From NCBI GenBank assembly GCA_937907435.1, contig CALCIA010000045.1, positions 1-5,587 of the forward strand: a stretch of 5,587 nucleotides of DNA, in the 5' to 3' direction. Every line of letters begins with the position of its first letter. Positions within the stretch are counted from its first letter, which is position 1. Below, piece after piece: positions 1-5,510 of this stretch. The notes beneath the pieces were generated by a model that worked only from the letters and a program-made list of their open reading frames with translations, was not told the origin of the DNA and made no database searches. The DNA comes from an uncultured Actinomycetes bacterium. GTDB taxonomy: Bacteria > Actinomycetota > Thermoleophilia > Solirubrobacterales > 70-9. A program made the translations under genes and the position numbers.

Positions 1-44
1 CCCTCTCGCCACGGCCACAGCCTGCCCGGGCCGTGGCGAGAGGG
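1..44. terminator. Perfect 16-bp inverted repeat, probable terminator hairpin
   Basis: Bases 1-16 are exactly the reverse complement of bases 29-44, leaving a 12-nt loop (17-28). The stem is almost all G/C and would be very stable. No T-run follows on either strand, so it is not a textbook intrinsic terminator, but U-poor GC hairpins are common at actinobacterial gene ends. It most likely ends a gene lying left of the window. Because the repeat starts at the first base of the window, the stem could be longer. It could instead be one copy of a dispersed palindromic repeat. Confidence 0.55.
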
Positions 45-195
45 GCGGGTCCCTTGCCGGGCGCCAGCTTGCGGGTCCCCGGCCTTCCCCGCGATACCGC
101 TTCGTCCACAGGGTCCGTGGGAAGTCCTGCCCAGCGGGGGGCAAGGTCAAGGAATAGCCCTTAGTCTTTGGAACCTTCCCCCACAGGGAGGCCAG

Positions 196-1611
196 ATGAG
201 CATTCTTGACGACGCAATCCGCGAGCACCTGGAACTGAAGCGCGCCCACGGCGCGGACGACGATGAGGTCAAACGGCTCGAGGACGAGGCGTTCGGGCCG
301 CCCCAGCGCCCGGACGAGATCGACCCGTTCGCCGAGGCGCCGACCGAGTTCCTGACGTCGCCCGAGGAGACCGCGGCCGCGCTGCCGGAGATCGCCGACG
401 AGCACGAGCGCAGCGGCCGTCGTCCCAACCTCACCGACCTGCAGGAGCCGCCGCCCGCCGACGCCGCGCCCGGCCCGGCCGATCCGGACCAGATGCCGCC
501 GCCCGCGCCTGAGGACGACGCCTCCTTCTTCGACGCCGATGCCGAGGCGGAGGCGCGCCCGGTCGAGGACGAGTTCTCGCCCGCCCCCGACGCGCCGGAC
601 GCGCGCCCGGTGGAGGACGAGCTGTCGCCGCCGCCGGACGCGCCGCCACCGAGCCCGGCCGACGCCGCCGATGTGCCGCTCCCGCCGCCGCCTGGCGGGG
701 CCCCGGCCGCCGACCTGGCGCCGCCGACCGGCGAAACGCCCGCGCCGCCCGCCGACGAGGCCGCCGCGCCGCTCTTCGACCAGGAGCTCACGCCCGCCGA
801 GGAGGCGCCCGCGCCGCCGACCGACGAGGAGGCCGCGCCGCCGACCGACGAGTCCCCGGCCCCGCCGACCGACGAGGAGTACCCCGCCGGTGAGCACGAG
901 ATCCCCGCTGACGCCGGTCCCAGCGCCGCGGAGCGCGAGGCGATCGCCGACCAGCCGACCCAGATGTTCGACGTGCAGGCGCACGTGGACGCCGAGGCCG
1001 CCGCCGAGGCGCCGCCCGCCGGCGAGCAGGCGAGCCCGACCGACGAGGAGCTCGTCGACGCCGCCGGGGAGGAGCCGCTGGCCGCGCCGCCCGCCCCCGA
1101 GGACGCCGGGCCGCCGACCGAGCTCTACGAGCAGCCGCCGCTGGAGAGCCACGGCCCCGACGCCGAGGTCGCCGGTCGCCCGCCGGAGGAGGCCGAGCCG
1201 GAGGAGGGCTCCGCCGAATTCGACTTCTTCAACGAACAGCGGCTCTCCGACGAGCTCGACCAGGCGCTCGAGGCGCCGCTGCCGCCGACCGACGAGCACC
1301 TGGCGATGCCGCAGTACAAGGACGAGCCCGGCGGCCAGGGCGGCATCTTCGACTTCGAGTCCGAGCCCGGCGAGGAGCGTCCCTACGAAGAGGACCCCTC
1401 CCAGGAAGTGCTGCGCCGCGCCGACGAGGCCGAAGCGGCCGAGGAGCCCGCCGCGGACGCGGACGACGACGACGAGGACGAGACCGACTACGACCCGGAA
1501 ACGGGTCACGAGGACGTGCTCGAAGACACCCCGCAGTTCCTCGAAGACGCGCCGGAGGACGACGACCTCTGGTTCGAGCAGAAGCCGCCGAAGGACTTCG
1601 ATCTCGACTGA
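196..1611 (+). CDS. Acidic Pro/Ala/Glu/Asp-rich low-complexity protein of unknown function
   Basis: This 471-residue protein has no cysteine and no membrane segment or signal peptide that I can see. Residues 1-36 look like a short charged helical module (DDAIREHLELKRAHGADDDE). Residues about 37-430 are disordered-looking, dominated by P, A, E and D, with tandem repeats (A120-D135 repeated as 136-151; an APPTDE unit three times at 206-229). Short Phe-Asp islands recur at F112, F194, F258, F342 and F385. The last ~40 residues are again specific: DVLEDTPQFLEDAPEDDDLWFEQ followed by a KPPKDFDLD end. From memory, similar head and tail modules occur on proteins of Solirubrobacterales relatives. The ATG has a good Shine-Dalgarno sequence, GGGAGG at 186-191, 4 nt upstream. 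The stop lies 22 nt before the ABC ATPase, suggesting co-transcription. The function is unknown; the composition suits a cytoplasmic scaffold or binding platform, which is inference only. Confidence 0.85.
   Translation: MSILDDAIREHLELKRAHGADDDEVKRLEDEAFGPPQRPDEIDPFAEAPTEFLTSPEETAAALPEIADEHERSGRRPNLTDLQEPPPADAAPGPADPDQMPPPAPEDDASFFDADAEAEARPVEDEFSPAPDAPDARPVEDELSPPPDAPPPSPADAADVPLPPPPGGAPAADLAPPTGETPAPPADEAAAPLFDQELTPAEEAPAPPTDEEAAPPTDESPAPPTDEEYPAGEHEIPADAGPSAAEREAIADQPTQMFDVQAHVDAEAAAEAPPAGEQASPTDEELVDAAGEEPLAAPPAPEDAGPPTELYEQPPLESHGPDAEVAGRPPEEAEPEEGSAEFDFFNEQRLSDELDQALEAPLPPTDEHLAMPQYKDEPGGQGGIFDFESEPGEERPYEEDPSQEVLRRADEAEAAEEPAADADDDDEDETDYDPETGHEDVLEDTPQFLEDAPEDDDLWFEQKPPKDFDLD
553..648 (+). 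repeat. Two-copy 48-bp tandem repeat inside the acidic protein gene
   Basis: Bases 553-600 and 601-648 are in-frame near copies encoding ARPVEDEFSPAPDAPD and ARPVEDELSPPPDAPP. The unit is exactly 16 codons, and most differences are at synonymous or wobble positions. This fits an older in-frame duplication that lengthened the disordered region. Confidence 0.8.
811..882 (+). repeat. Three-copy 24-bp tandem repeat (APPTDE unit)
   Basis: Three consecutive 8-codon units (811-834, 835-858, 859-882) each begin with Ala-Pro-Pro-Thr-Asp-Glu. The 15-base core ccgccgaccgacgag is identical in all three, at 814, 838 and 862. Related PTDE motifs recur in the protein without this spacing (SPTDEE, PPTDEH), so the motif has spread beyond the array. 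Confidence 0.85.
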
Positions 1612-1625
1612 GGCGGCGATCGAGG
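1610..1625 (+). promoter_or_regulatory. Candidate ribosome binding sites for the ABC ATPase, overlapping the previous stop
   Basis: Two GAGG motifs lie here. The one at 1610-1613 overlaps the TGA stop of the acidic protein gene and sits 5 nt before an ATC codon (1619), exactly where an ABC ATPase N-terminus would be expected. The one at 1622-1625 sits 8 nt before the TTG at 1634, the first standard start codon in frame. Either would couple translation to the upstream gene. The sequence alone does not decide between them. Confidence 0.45.
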
Positions 1626-1633
1626 CCGAGGGC

Positions 1634-2566
1634 TTGGCCAAGTCCTACGGCGACGTACGGGCGCTCGACGGCGTCGACCTGGCCGCGCCGACCGGCACCG
1701 TGCTGGGGCTGCTCGGCCCCAACGGGGCGGGGAAGACGACCGCGGTCCGCATCCTCACCACGCTGCTGCCCGCCGACGGCGGCCGCGCCCGGGTCGCCGG
1801 GCTCGACGTCGCCTCCGAGGCGCCGGAGCTGCGCCGCCGCATCGGCCTCGCCGGCCAGTACGCGGCGGTCGACGAGAACCTCACCGGCTTCGAGAACCTG
1901 CAGATGGTCGGCCAGCTCTACCACCTGCCGAAGGGCGAGCCGAAGGCGCGGGCGACCGAGCTGCTGGAGCGCTTCGACCTCGAGGAGGCGGGCGGGCGCC
2001 TCGTCCGCACCTACTCCGGCGGGATGCGGCGGCGCCTCGACCTCGCCGCGGCGCTGGTGGCGCGGCCGCCGGTCCTCTTCCTCGACGAGCCGACGACGGG
2101 GCTCGACCCGCGCAGCCGCATCGGCCTCTGGGAGACGATCGAAGGGCGGGTGGCCGAGGGGACGACGGTGCTGCTCACCACCCAGTACCTCGACGAGGCC
2201 GACCGGCTCGCCGACCGCATCTCGGTGATCGACCACGGCCGGGTGATCGCCGAGGGCTCCTCCGACGAGCTGAAGGACCAGGTCGGCGGCGAGGCGCTCG
2301 AGGTGACGCTGGAGTCGGCGGGCGACGCGGAGGCGGCGATCGCGGCGCTCCGCGAGGTCTGCTCGGCGCCGCCGGAGCTCGACGGCGTCGTCCTGCGGGT
2401 CCCGGTGGCGGAGCGCAAGGGCACGATCGCGGCGGCCGTCCAGCGGCTGAACGACGCCGGCGTCGGCATCGACGACATCTCGATGCGGCGGCCGACCCTC
2501 GACGACGTCTTCCTCAAGCTGACCGGCCACGCGGCGGAAGAGGACGAGGAGGGGGGAGAGGGATGA
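1634..2566 (+). CDS. DrrA-family ABC transporter ATP-binding protein
   Basis: This is the ATPase subunit of an ABC-2 exporter. Counting from the TTG at 1634 it has 310 residues: Walker A GPNGAGKT (28-35), Q-loop Q75, signature YSGGM (127-131), Walker B FLDEP with D151/E152, and D-loop TGLD. The switch position has Gln (TTQYLDEAD, Q184) instead of His, as is usual in the daunorubicin-resistance DrrA group. The C-terminal motif RRPTLDDVFLKLTG (285-298) is also typical of that group. Residues about 215-310 form the accessory domain, followed by an acidic tail. The gene overlaps the permease by 4 nt. The start is uncertain. The open frame extends far upstream inside the acidic protein gene, but between there and 1634 no ATG, GTG or TTG lies near the expected N-terminus. 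TTG 1634 drops the first residues of the usual first strand (IEAEGL), while an ATC start at 1619 would keep them. The substrate cannot be predicted. Confidence 0.9.
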   Translation: MAKSYGDVRALDGVDLAAPTGTVLGLLGPNGAGKTTAVRILTTLLPADGGRARVAGLDVASEAPELRRRIGLAGQYAAVDENLTGFENLQMVGQLYHLPKGEPKARATELLERFDLEEAGGRLVRTYSGGMRRRLDLAAALVARPPVLFLDEPTTGLDPRSRIGLWETIEGRVAEGTTVLLTTQYLDEADRLADRISVIDHGRVIAEGSSDELKDQVGGEALEVTLESAGDAEAAIAALREVCSAPPELDGVVLRVPVAERKGTIAAAVQRLNDAGVGIDDISMRRPTLDDVFLKLTGHAAEEDEEGGEG

Positions 2567-3330
2567 GCGGCACGGCGATCTCCGACACGCTCGTGCTGGC
2601 GAAACGCAACTTCCTGCGCATCGCCCGCGCGCCCGACCTGCTGCTCGCCTTCACCGTGCAGCCGATCATGTTCGTGCTGCTCTTCGCCTACGTCTTCGGC
2701 GGCGCGATCTCGACCTCAGGCCACAGCTACATCAACTTCCTGATCCCGGGGATCCTCGTCCAGACGATGGCCTTCGGCGGCTTCGTCACCGCGATGGGCA
2801 TCGCCGAGGACCTGCGCAAAGGCCTGGTCGACCGTTTCCGCTCGCTGCCGATGTCGCGCTCCGCCGTCCTCGCCGGCCGCACCCTCTCCGACATCGTCAC
2901 CAATGGCATCTCGATCACGGTGATGCTCGTCGTCGGCGTGATCATCGGCTTCGGCTTCGAAAGCCCCTTCCTCCACATCGTCGCCGGGATACTCCTGCTG
3001 CTCCTCTTCGGCTACGCCTTCTCCTGGGTGTTCGCCTTCATCGGCCTCACCTCCTCATCGCCGGAGGCGGCCCAGTCCCTCGGCTTCATCGTCATCTTCC
3101 CGCTCACCTTCGTCTCCTCCGCCTTCGTCCCGCCGGAAACGATGCCCGCCGCCCTCCAGTGGTTCGCCGAATGGAACCCCTTCTCGATCACCGTCAACGC
3201 GATCCGCGCCCTCTTCATCGGCGACCCCGCCGGCAACACCGTCTGGGGCGCGGTCTTGTGGTCGGTCGGCATCGCCGCCGTCTTCGGCGTCCTCGCCGTG
3301 ACCCGCTACAAACGCGCCGTCGTCCGCTGA
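2563..3330 (+). CDS. DrrB-family ABC-2 type transporter permease
   Basis: This 255-residue integral membrane protein is the partner of the ATPase just upstream. Its ATG overlaps that gene's TGA (ATGA), with a purine-rich GGAGGGGGGAGAGGG stretch immediately before it, so the two should be translated together. About six membrane segments are visible: near 27-46, 57-78, 112-132, 137-161, 172-190 and 228-247. A cytoplasmic loop after the second carries DRFRSLPMSRSAVLAGR (90-106), a hallmark of DrrB-like ABC-2 permeases. The segment SSAFVPPETMP (185-195) before the amphipathic WFAEWNPFS stretch is also typical. The length is normal for a half-size permease, so the complex is probably two ATPases plus two permeases exporting a lipophilic drug, lipid or glycoconjugate. 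The substrate is unknown. Confidence 0.93.
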   Translation: MSGTAISDTLVLAKRNFLRIARAPDLLLAFTVQPIMFVLLFAYVFGGAISTSGHSYINFLIPGILVQTMAFGGFVTAMGIAEDLRKGLVDRFRSLPMSRSAVLAGRTLSDIVTNGISITVMLVVGVIIGFGFESPFLHIVAGILLLLLFGYAFSWVFAFIGLTSSSPEAAQSLGFIVIFPLTFVSSAFVPPETMPAALQWFAEWNPFSITVNAIRALFIGDPAGNTVWGAVLWSVGIAAVFGVLAVTRYKRAVVR

Positions 3331-3350
3331 CCCCGGTCAGGCGGCCGGGG
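3331..3350. terminator. Small GC hairpin between convergent genes, possible two-way terminator
   Basis: CCCCGG at 3331-3336 pairs with CCGGGG at 3345-3350 across an 8-nt loop. It starts immediately after the permease stop and runs into the last codons of the minus-strand gene, whose stop is at 3339-3337. Only 6 nt separate the two genes. The stem is short and has no T-run, so the terminator call is tentative and rests mainly on position. Confidence 0.3.
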
Positions 3351-4278
3351 AGAGCTGGGCGAAGCATTCGAGGAGATCGGGGGCGACGTCGGACCCGCAC
3401 TGGATCACGATCGCCTTCTCCGGTTCCACCCGGTCGCGCCCGTTGATCACCATCGATCCGGCGCTCACGGGGCCGCCGGGGCCGGCGGTGGGCGGGCCGA
3501 GGATCGTCGACTGCCCTTCCCCGAGGGTCGCGATGCCCTTTTCGGCGGTGGTCGTGAACTCCCACTGGTCGGCGTTGTGATTGACGATCCGGGCGCGGAA
3601 TTCCGTGGGATTGGAGCCGGCCGTCGTCACTTCGACCCCGCCGATCGAGAGCACCGTCTGCGGCGTACTCGGTTCGGTGTCGGCGGTGCCGAAGGCGAAG
3701 CGGTCCGAGCGCATGAAGCTCTGCGGCGGCGCCCCGCCGAGCGCATCGGCGTCGGCGGCGGTGGTCGCCGTGTCGGCCGTGTCGGCGTGTGCAGCCGAAG
3801 TCGCCGAGGTGGCGGTGTCGGCGTGTCCGGCCGACGTCGCGGTGTCGGCCGTGTCCGCGTGAGTCGCGGAGGTTGCCGTGTCGGCAGTGTTCGCCGAGTC
3901 TGCGTGCCCGGCGCTGGTCGCCGAGTTGGCCGTATCCGCGTGCCCGGCGGACGTCGCCGAGTCCGCGGTTGCCGCGTGGCCCGCGCTCTTCGCGCTGTTG
4001 GCGCTGCCCGCGGTCGTGGCGGTGCCCGCCGAGCCGGCCGTCGTCGCGCTGGGGACGGTGCCCAGCGTCGCGAGCTTGATCTTCGCGCCGGTGACCGCGC
4101 CGTTCTTGATCTTCGCCGCGGTGACCGCACCCTTCTTGATCTGCGCGGTGCCCACCGAGTTCTTGGCCAGATGGTCGGCCGCCAAGGCGGTGCCGCCGGC
4201 GATCACCAGGAACAAGGCCAGCGTCGAGACGACGTTGGCGTAGGTCAGCCTGCCGCGAGCGCGCTTCATCCAGGTCAT
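3337..4278 (-). CDS. Secreted Ala-x-x repeat protein of unknown function
   Basis: Read from ATG 4278 this is 313 residues. Basic residues MKRARGRLTYANV precede a hydrophobic stretch (about 16-32, STLALFLVIAGGTALA), giving a signal peptide or N-terminal anchor with possible cleavage near A33/A34. Residues 43-72 hold 10-residue repeats (GTAQIKKGAV, TAAKIKNGAV, TGAKIKLATL). Residues 78-177 are 33 perfect Ala-x-x tripeptides plus one Ala. A non-repetitive C-terminal domain follows (178-313, from DALGGAPPQSF), with the protein's only two cysteines (IQCGSD and LECFAQ), which could form a disulfide. From memory, LTYANV leaders with KKGAVT/AKIK repeats are frequent in Thermoleophilia. It is probably a surface or exported fibrous protein. 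The start is uncertain: ATG 4269 and an upstream ATG at 4314 are also in frame, and none has a clear Shine-Dalgarno sequence, so a leaderless or weakly initiated message is possible. Confidence 0.82.
   Translation of the reverse strand: MTWMKRARGRLTYANVVSTLALFLVIAGGTALAADHLAKNSVGTAQIKKGAVTAAKIKNGAVTGAKIKLATLGTVPSATTAGSAGTATTAGSANSAKSAGHAATADSATSAGHADTANSATSAGHADSANTADTATSATHADTADTATSAGHADTATSATSAAHADTADTATTAADADALGGAPPQSFMRSDRFAFGTADTEPSTPQTVLSIGGVEVTTAGSNPTEFRARIVNHNADQWEFTTTAEKGIATLGEGQSTILGPPTAGPGGPVSAGSMVINGRDRVEPEKAIVIQCGSDVAPDLLECFAQLSPAA
3748..4047 (-). repeat. Period-9-nt coding array: 33 Ala-x-x tripeptides
   Basis: Over exactly 100 codons every third residue is Ala, with no interruption. 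The two intervening positions come almost only from T, S, D, G, N, H and A, with a single K. Longer units such as SAGHADTA recur irregularly, and GTGTCGGC-type blocks recur on the plus strand. The DNA copies have diverged at wobble positions while the Ala phase is kept, which suggests selection on the protein periodicity rather than recent slippage alone. Confidence 0.9.
4063..4152 (-). repeat. 30-bp repeats encoding a 10-residue unit
   Basis: Three in-frame 30-nt units encode GTAQIKKGAV, TAAKIKNGAV and TGAKIKLATL. The first two are full matches and the third keeps only its first half. On the plus strand the string ttgatc recurs at 4076, 4106 and 4136. The unit lies just after the signal peptide and directly before the Ala-x-x array. 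Confidence 0.75.
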
Positions 4279-4312
4279 GCGGCGAAGACTGTCGCGGCCC
4301 CTGGCACCCCGC

Positions 4313-4331
4313 ATCGGGCACCGGTGCTGAT
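4313..4331. promoter_or_regulatory. Palindrome upstream of the secreted-protein gene, possible operator
   Basis: GCACCGGTGC (4318-4327) is a perfect 10-bp palindrome. ATC at 4313-4315 and GAT at 4329-4331 extend the symmetry imperfectly. It lies about 40 nt upstream of the chosen start of the minus-strand gene, beside an A/T run (4333-4337) that stands out in this GC-rich DNA. The symmetry suits a dimeric repressor site, but palindromes of this size arise by chance and no matching regulator is in the window. Confidence 0.2.
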
Positions 4332-4397
4332 CTTTTTCGCCGGGCACCCCGAGGATTCGGTGCGCCGAGCCGCCGCCGCCGGAGGCAGCCGCGGAGA

Positions 4398-4470
4398 TGG
4401 AGCCAGCCGGGTTCGAACCGGCGACCTCCTGCTTGCAAAGCAGGCGCTCTGCCAACTGAGCTATGGCCCC
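4398..4470 (-). tRNA. tRNA-Ala (anticodon TGC)
   Basis: The minus strand folds into a complete 73-nt tRNA. The acceptor arm is GGGGCCA with TGGCTCC (one G-U pair) and discriminator A. The D arm is GCTC/GAGC with an 8-nt loop. The anticodon stem is CCTGC/GCAGG around the loop TTTGCAA, giving anticodon TGC (alanine). A 5-nt variable region and the T arm GCCGG/CCGGC with TTCGAAC follow. The CCA end is not encoded. It stands alone between the secreted-protein gene and the first Nudix gene. No integrase or attachment-site duplication is visible nearby. Confidence 0.98.
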
Positions 4471-4479
4471 CTGCCGTCG

Positions 4480-4485
4480 ATTGTA
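4480..4485 (-). promoter_or_regulatory. Probable -10 box of the tRNA-Ala promoter
   Basis: The minus strand reads TACAAT here, five of six matches to TATAAT, in otherwise GC-rich DNA. It ends 9 nt before the first tRNA base, so transcription would start at or just before the tRNA 5' end. At 16-18 nt spacing the -35 region reads roughly CGGAAAC (about 4502-4509), a poor match to TTGACA. The -10 call therefore rests on its sequence and position. Confidence 0.5.
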
Positions 4486-4514
4486 GGGGGCGTGCCTTTA
4501 GGTTTCCGTGCCTC

Positions 4515-5009
4515 TTGCCCTTCGAAGGCTCATACCTCTGGGGACTCCGGCAGAAGGTCGGGCACGACCTCGTCCTCACGCCGGGAGCGGCGGTGGCGAC
4601 GCAGCGGGAGGACGGCAAGGTGCTCTTCGCGCTGCGCGGGGACGACGGGACCTGGTGCCTGCCCGGCGGGGCGGCGGAGGTCGGCGGGAGCTTCGCGCGG
4701 ACGGCGGTCGACGAGCTGCGGGAGGAGACCGGCCTGGTCGCCCGCGAGGACGACCTGATCCCGGTCGCCTGCTTCTCGGAAGCCGACCGCCACACGCTCC
4801 ACTACCCGAACGGCGACGTCGCCCACTACTTCTCGATGTGCTTCCTGGTGCGGCGGTGGGAGGGGGAGCTCGCGCCCGACGGGGTGGAGACGACCGACCT
4901 GCGCTTCGCCGACCCGACCGATCTGCCGCAGCCCTTCGAGGACTCGACCGCCCGCGCCGTCGAGCTGCTGCTCGCCTACCTGCGGACCGGGACCTTCCAG
5001 GTCGCCTGA
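4515..5009 (+). CDS. Nudix hydrolase, first copy of a tandem pair
   Basis: This 164-residue protein belongs to the Nudix superfamily, which hydrolyses nucleoside diphosphates linked to another group, using Mg2+ or Mn2+. The Nudix box spans residues 52-74 (GAAEVGGSFARTA, then VDELREETGL). The metal-binding glutamates E67, E70 and E71 and G73 are present, but the box Glu at position 7 is G58 and the box Arg at position 15 is D66. Other landmarks are an N-terminal LRQKVGHDLVL segment and HYPNGDVAHYF (about 106-116), both familiar from a group of uncharacterised Nudix proteins. The TTG start is supported by the second copy: its MPFEGSYLW begins with ATG at exactly the equivalent position, and no alternative start lies just upstream in frame. 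No clear Shine-Dalgarno sequence is present. The substrate is unknown. Confidence 0.9.
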   Translation: MPFEGSYLWGLRQKVGHDLVLTPGAAVATQREDGKVLFALRGDDGTWCLPGGAAEVGGSFARTAVDELREETGLVAREDDLIPVACFSEADRHTLHYPNGDVAHYFSMCFLVRRWEGELAPDGVETTDLRFADPTDLPQPFEDSTARAVELLLAYLRTGTFQVA

Positions 5010-5014
5010 GCGCG

Positions 5015-5509
5015 ATGCCGTTCGAGGGCTCATACCTGTGGCGGCTGCGCCAGAAGGTCGGCTCCGACCTCGTCCTGATCCCCGGCGCGATGGTCTTCCT
5101 GGTCCGTGACGACGGCGCCGTCCTCTTCACCCGCCGCGCCGACAACGGCCTCTGGTGCCTGCCCGCGGGCGGCGCCGAGGAGGGCTCGAGCTTCGCCGCC
5201 ACCGCGATCACCGAGCTGCGCGAGGAGACCGGCGTCGACCTCGACCCCGCCGGCCTCGAGGCCTTCGCCTGCCTGTCGGAGGCCGAGCTCCACACGATCA
5301 CCTACCCGGGCGGCGACGTCAGCCACTGCTTCGCGCTGCTCTTCCTCGCCCGCCACTGGAGCGGCGATCCCGGTCCCGACGGCGTCGAGACGACCGAGAT
5401 GCTCTGGGCCGACCCGGCCGCCCCGCCGTCGCCGTTGCAGGAGCCATCGGCCCACGCTCTGGACCTTTATCGCGCTTACCGCGAGGGCGGCGGGTTCCAG
5501 GTTCGTTAG
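5015..5509 (+). CDS. Nudix hydrolase, second copy of a tandem pair
   Basis: This is also 164 residues, and it aligns to the first copy end to end without gaps at 93 identical positions by hand count (about 57%). The box at 52-74 keeps G52, E67, E70, E71 and G73, but has S58 and T66 where the consensus has Glu and Arg. The loop before it is WCLPAGG instead of the first copy's WCLPGGA. HTITYPGGDVSHCF (about 103-116) and DGVETTEMLWADP match the first copy. It starts with ATG only 5 nt after the first copy's TGA, with no strong ribosome binding site (TGAG at 5007-5010 at most), so translation is probably coupled. Identity is highest at the N-terminus and around the catalytic box. Divergence in the substrate-side loops suggests different substrates or a subunit-type partnership; this is inference. 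Confidence 0.92.
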   Translation: MPFEGSYLWRLRQKVGSDLVLIPGAMVFLVRDDGAVLFTRRADNGLWCLPAGGAEEGSSFAATAITELREETGVDLDPAGLEAFACLSEAELHTITYPGGDVSHCFALLFLARHWSGDPGPDGVETTEMLWADPAAPPSPLQEPSAHALDLYRAYREGGGFQVR

Positions 5510-5510
5510 C

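Noticed and set aside
539..1633. Upstream extension of the ABC ATPase frame into the acidic protein gene (Arg/Pro/Thr-rich protein)
   Set aside because: It is the +1 shadow of the acidic protein: its Arg/Pro/Ser composition is what GC-rich Asp/Glu/Pro codons give out of frame. Recognisable ATPase sequence begins only around 1619.
2012..2185. Missing switch His in the ATPase as a sign of inactivity
   Set aside because: Gln in TTQYLDEAD is the usual state in DrrA-type ATPases, and all other catalytic motifs are intact.
1229..2530. Long minus-strand open frame opposite the ABC ATPase
   Set aside because: It is antisense to a convincing ATPase. Its composition mirrors GC-rich codons, it has no domain I recognise, and such long antisense frames are normal at this GC content.
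3748..4047. CRISPR array
   Set aside because: The repeats are short, diverged, contiguous and in frame with a protein. There are no unique spacers or conserved palindromic repeats, and no cas genes.
4279..4455. N-terminal extension of the minus-strand secreted protein to an ATG at 4455
   Set aside because: That start lies inside the tRNA-Ala gene and would put about 60 unrelated residues before a clear signal peptide. A start at 4278 or 4269 fits far better.
4398..4470. tRNA gene as an integration site for a mobile element
   Set aside because: No integrase, no repeated 3' tRNA fragment and no composition change in the window support it.
4508..5014. GTG-initiated frame that reads through the first Nudix gene and joins the second
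   Set aside because: Up to 5014 it is an out-of-frame, Arg/Pro/Gly-rich reading of the first Nudix gene. The real second protein begins at ATG 5015, aligned with the first copy's N-terminus.
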